Part shown: piece after piece, positions 27,125-27,187 of the stretch
How positions within the stretch are numbered: the stretch's first letter is position 1
How the letters are laid out: each line of letters opens with the position of its first letter
Origin: Saccoglossus kowalevskii
Taxonomy: Eukaryota; Hemichordata; Enteropneusta; Harrimaniidae
Length of the DNA stretch: 27,187 bases
Direction: 5' to 3'
NCBI RefSeq assembly: GCF_000003605.2
Contig: NW_003143821.1
Location: forward strand, 89,806 to 116,992
Notes under the pieces: model-generated
The model's input: only the letters and a program-made list of their open reading frames with translations
Told to the model about the DNA's origin: nothing
Database searches by the model: none
Made by a program: the position numbers and the translations under genes

Positions 27125-27187
27125 ATGGATGACATGCGCGAGGTTCTATTTCTGCTGCTGGCATGTTTCGTTCTAATTTTGAAGCGA
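27125..27187 (+). CDS. Possible start of a transposase/nuclease frame, runs off the window
   Basis: Open for 21 codons to the window end: MDDMREVLFLLLACF followed by VLILKR. A short acidic start, a Leu-rich helix and a basic turn are seen at the N terminus of many HARBI1-type nucleases, but also in signal peptides. The position just inside a Harbinger-like left end favours the former. No domain can be confirmed from 21 residues. Confidence 0.3.
   Translation, partial: MDDMREVLFLLLACFVLILKR

Overview
The window is AT-rich metazoan nuclear DNA, most likely from a marine invertebrate. It contains an intron-rich receptor gene on the minus strand, decayed LINE and MITE copies, Helentron-like elements with tandem cores, and many ACATGTACATGTA-type words. 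These traits are common in mollusc, brachiopod, hemichordate and related genomes, but the species cannot be fixed from the sequence alone.

One gene dominates. Eighteen consecutive internal exons on the minus strand (22377 down to 1541, about 849 codons) encode a receptor-type protein tyrosine phosphatase. All boundaries are GT-AG, every phase joins correctly, and no stop codon interrupts the reading. In protein order they give one Ig domain (22153-22377), four fibronectin type III (FN3) domains (19353-18081, 15840-15417, 15015-14195, 13471-13169), a Thr/Ser/Pro-rich stalk plus transmembrane helix (11621-11432), a short juxtamembrane exon (10473-10385), and phosphatase domain D1 up to just beyond the [10 protein letters not shown] catalytic loop (8443-1541). 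The signal peptide and any further N-terminal domains lie upstream of 22377, probably outside the window. The end of D1, any D2 domain and the 3' UTR lie below coordinate 1. The catalytic domain reads like the R5 group (vertebrate PTPRG/PTPRZ, insect Ptp99A), while the ectodomain is Ig plus FN3 and not the vertebrate carbonic-anhydrase type.

The introns and flanks are full of repeats. At the left edge is the 5' part of a broken minus-strand LINE (endonuclease domain), with a 42-bp minisatellite directly against its 5' end. Introns hold two related Helentron/pearl-like non-autonomous elements, each with a tandem core of about 157 bp, an ACG/ACGG microsatellite and a 3' hairpin. One is followed head-to-tail by a decayed relative (3657-5240) and the other has a doubled 3' end (16296-17405). 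There is also an 18-copy 30-bp minisatellite inside a catalytic-domain intron, several simple repeats, two copies of one TA-flanked MITE family (3107-3319, 25549-25723) and one copy of another (23690-23876). Two related TAA-flanked Harbinger-like left ends (17710, 26943) are present; the one at the right edge is followed by an ATG reading frame that runs off the window.

There is no operon, CRISPR array, rRNA or tRNA gene that I can support. The receptor gene is the only confidently functional unit, and everything else is repeat or intronic sequence.
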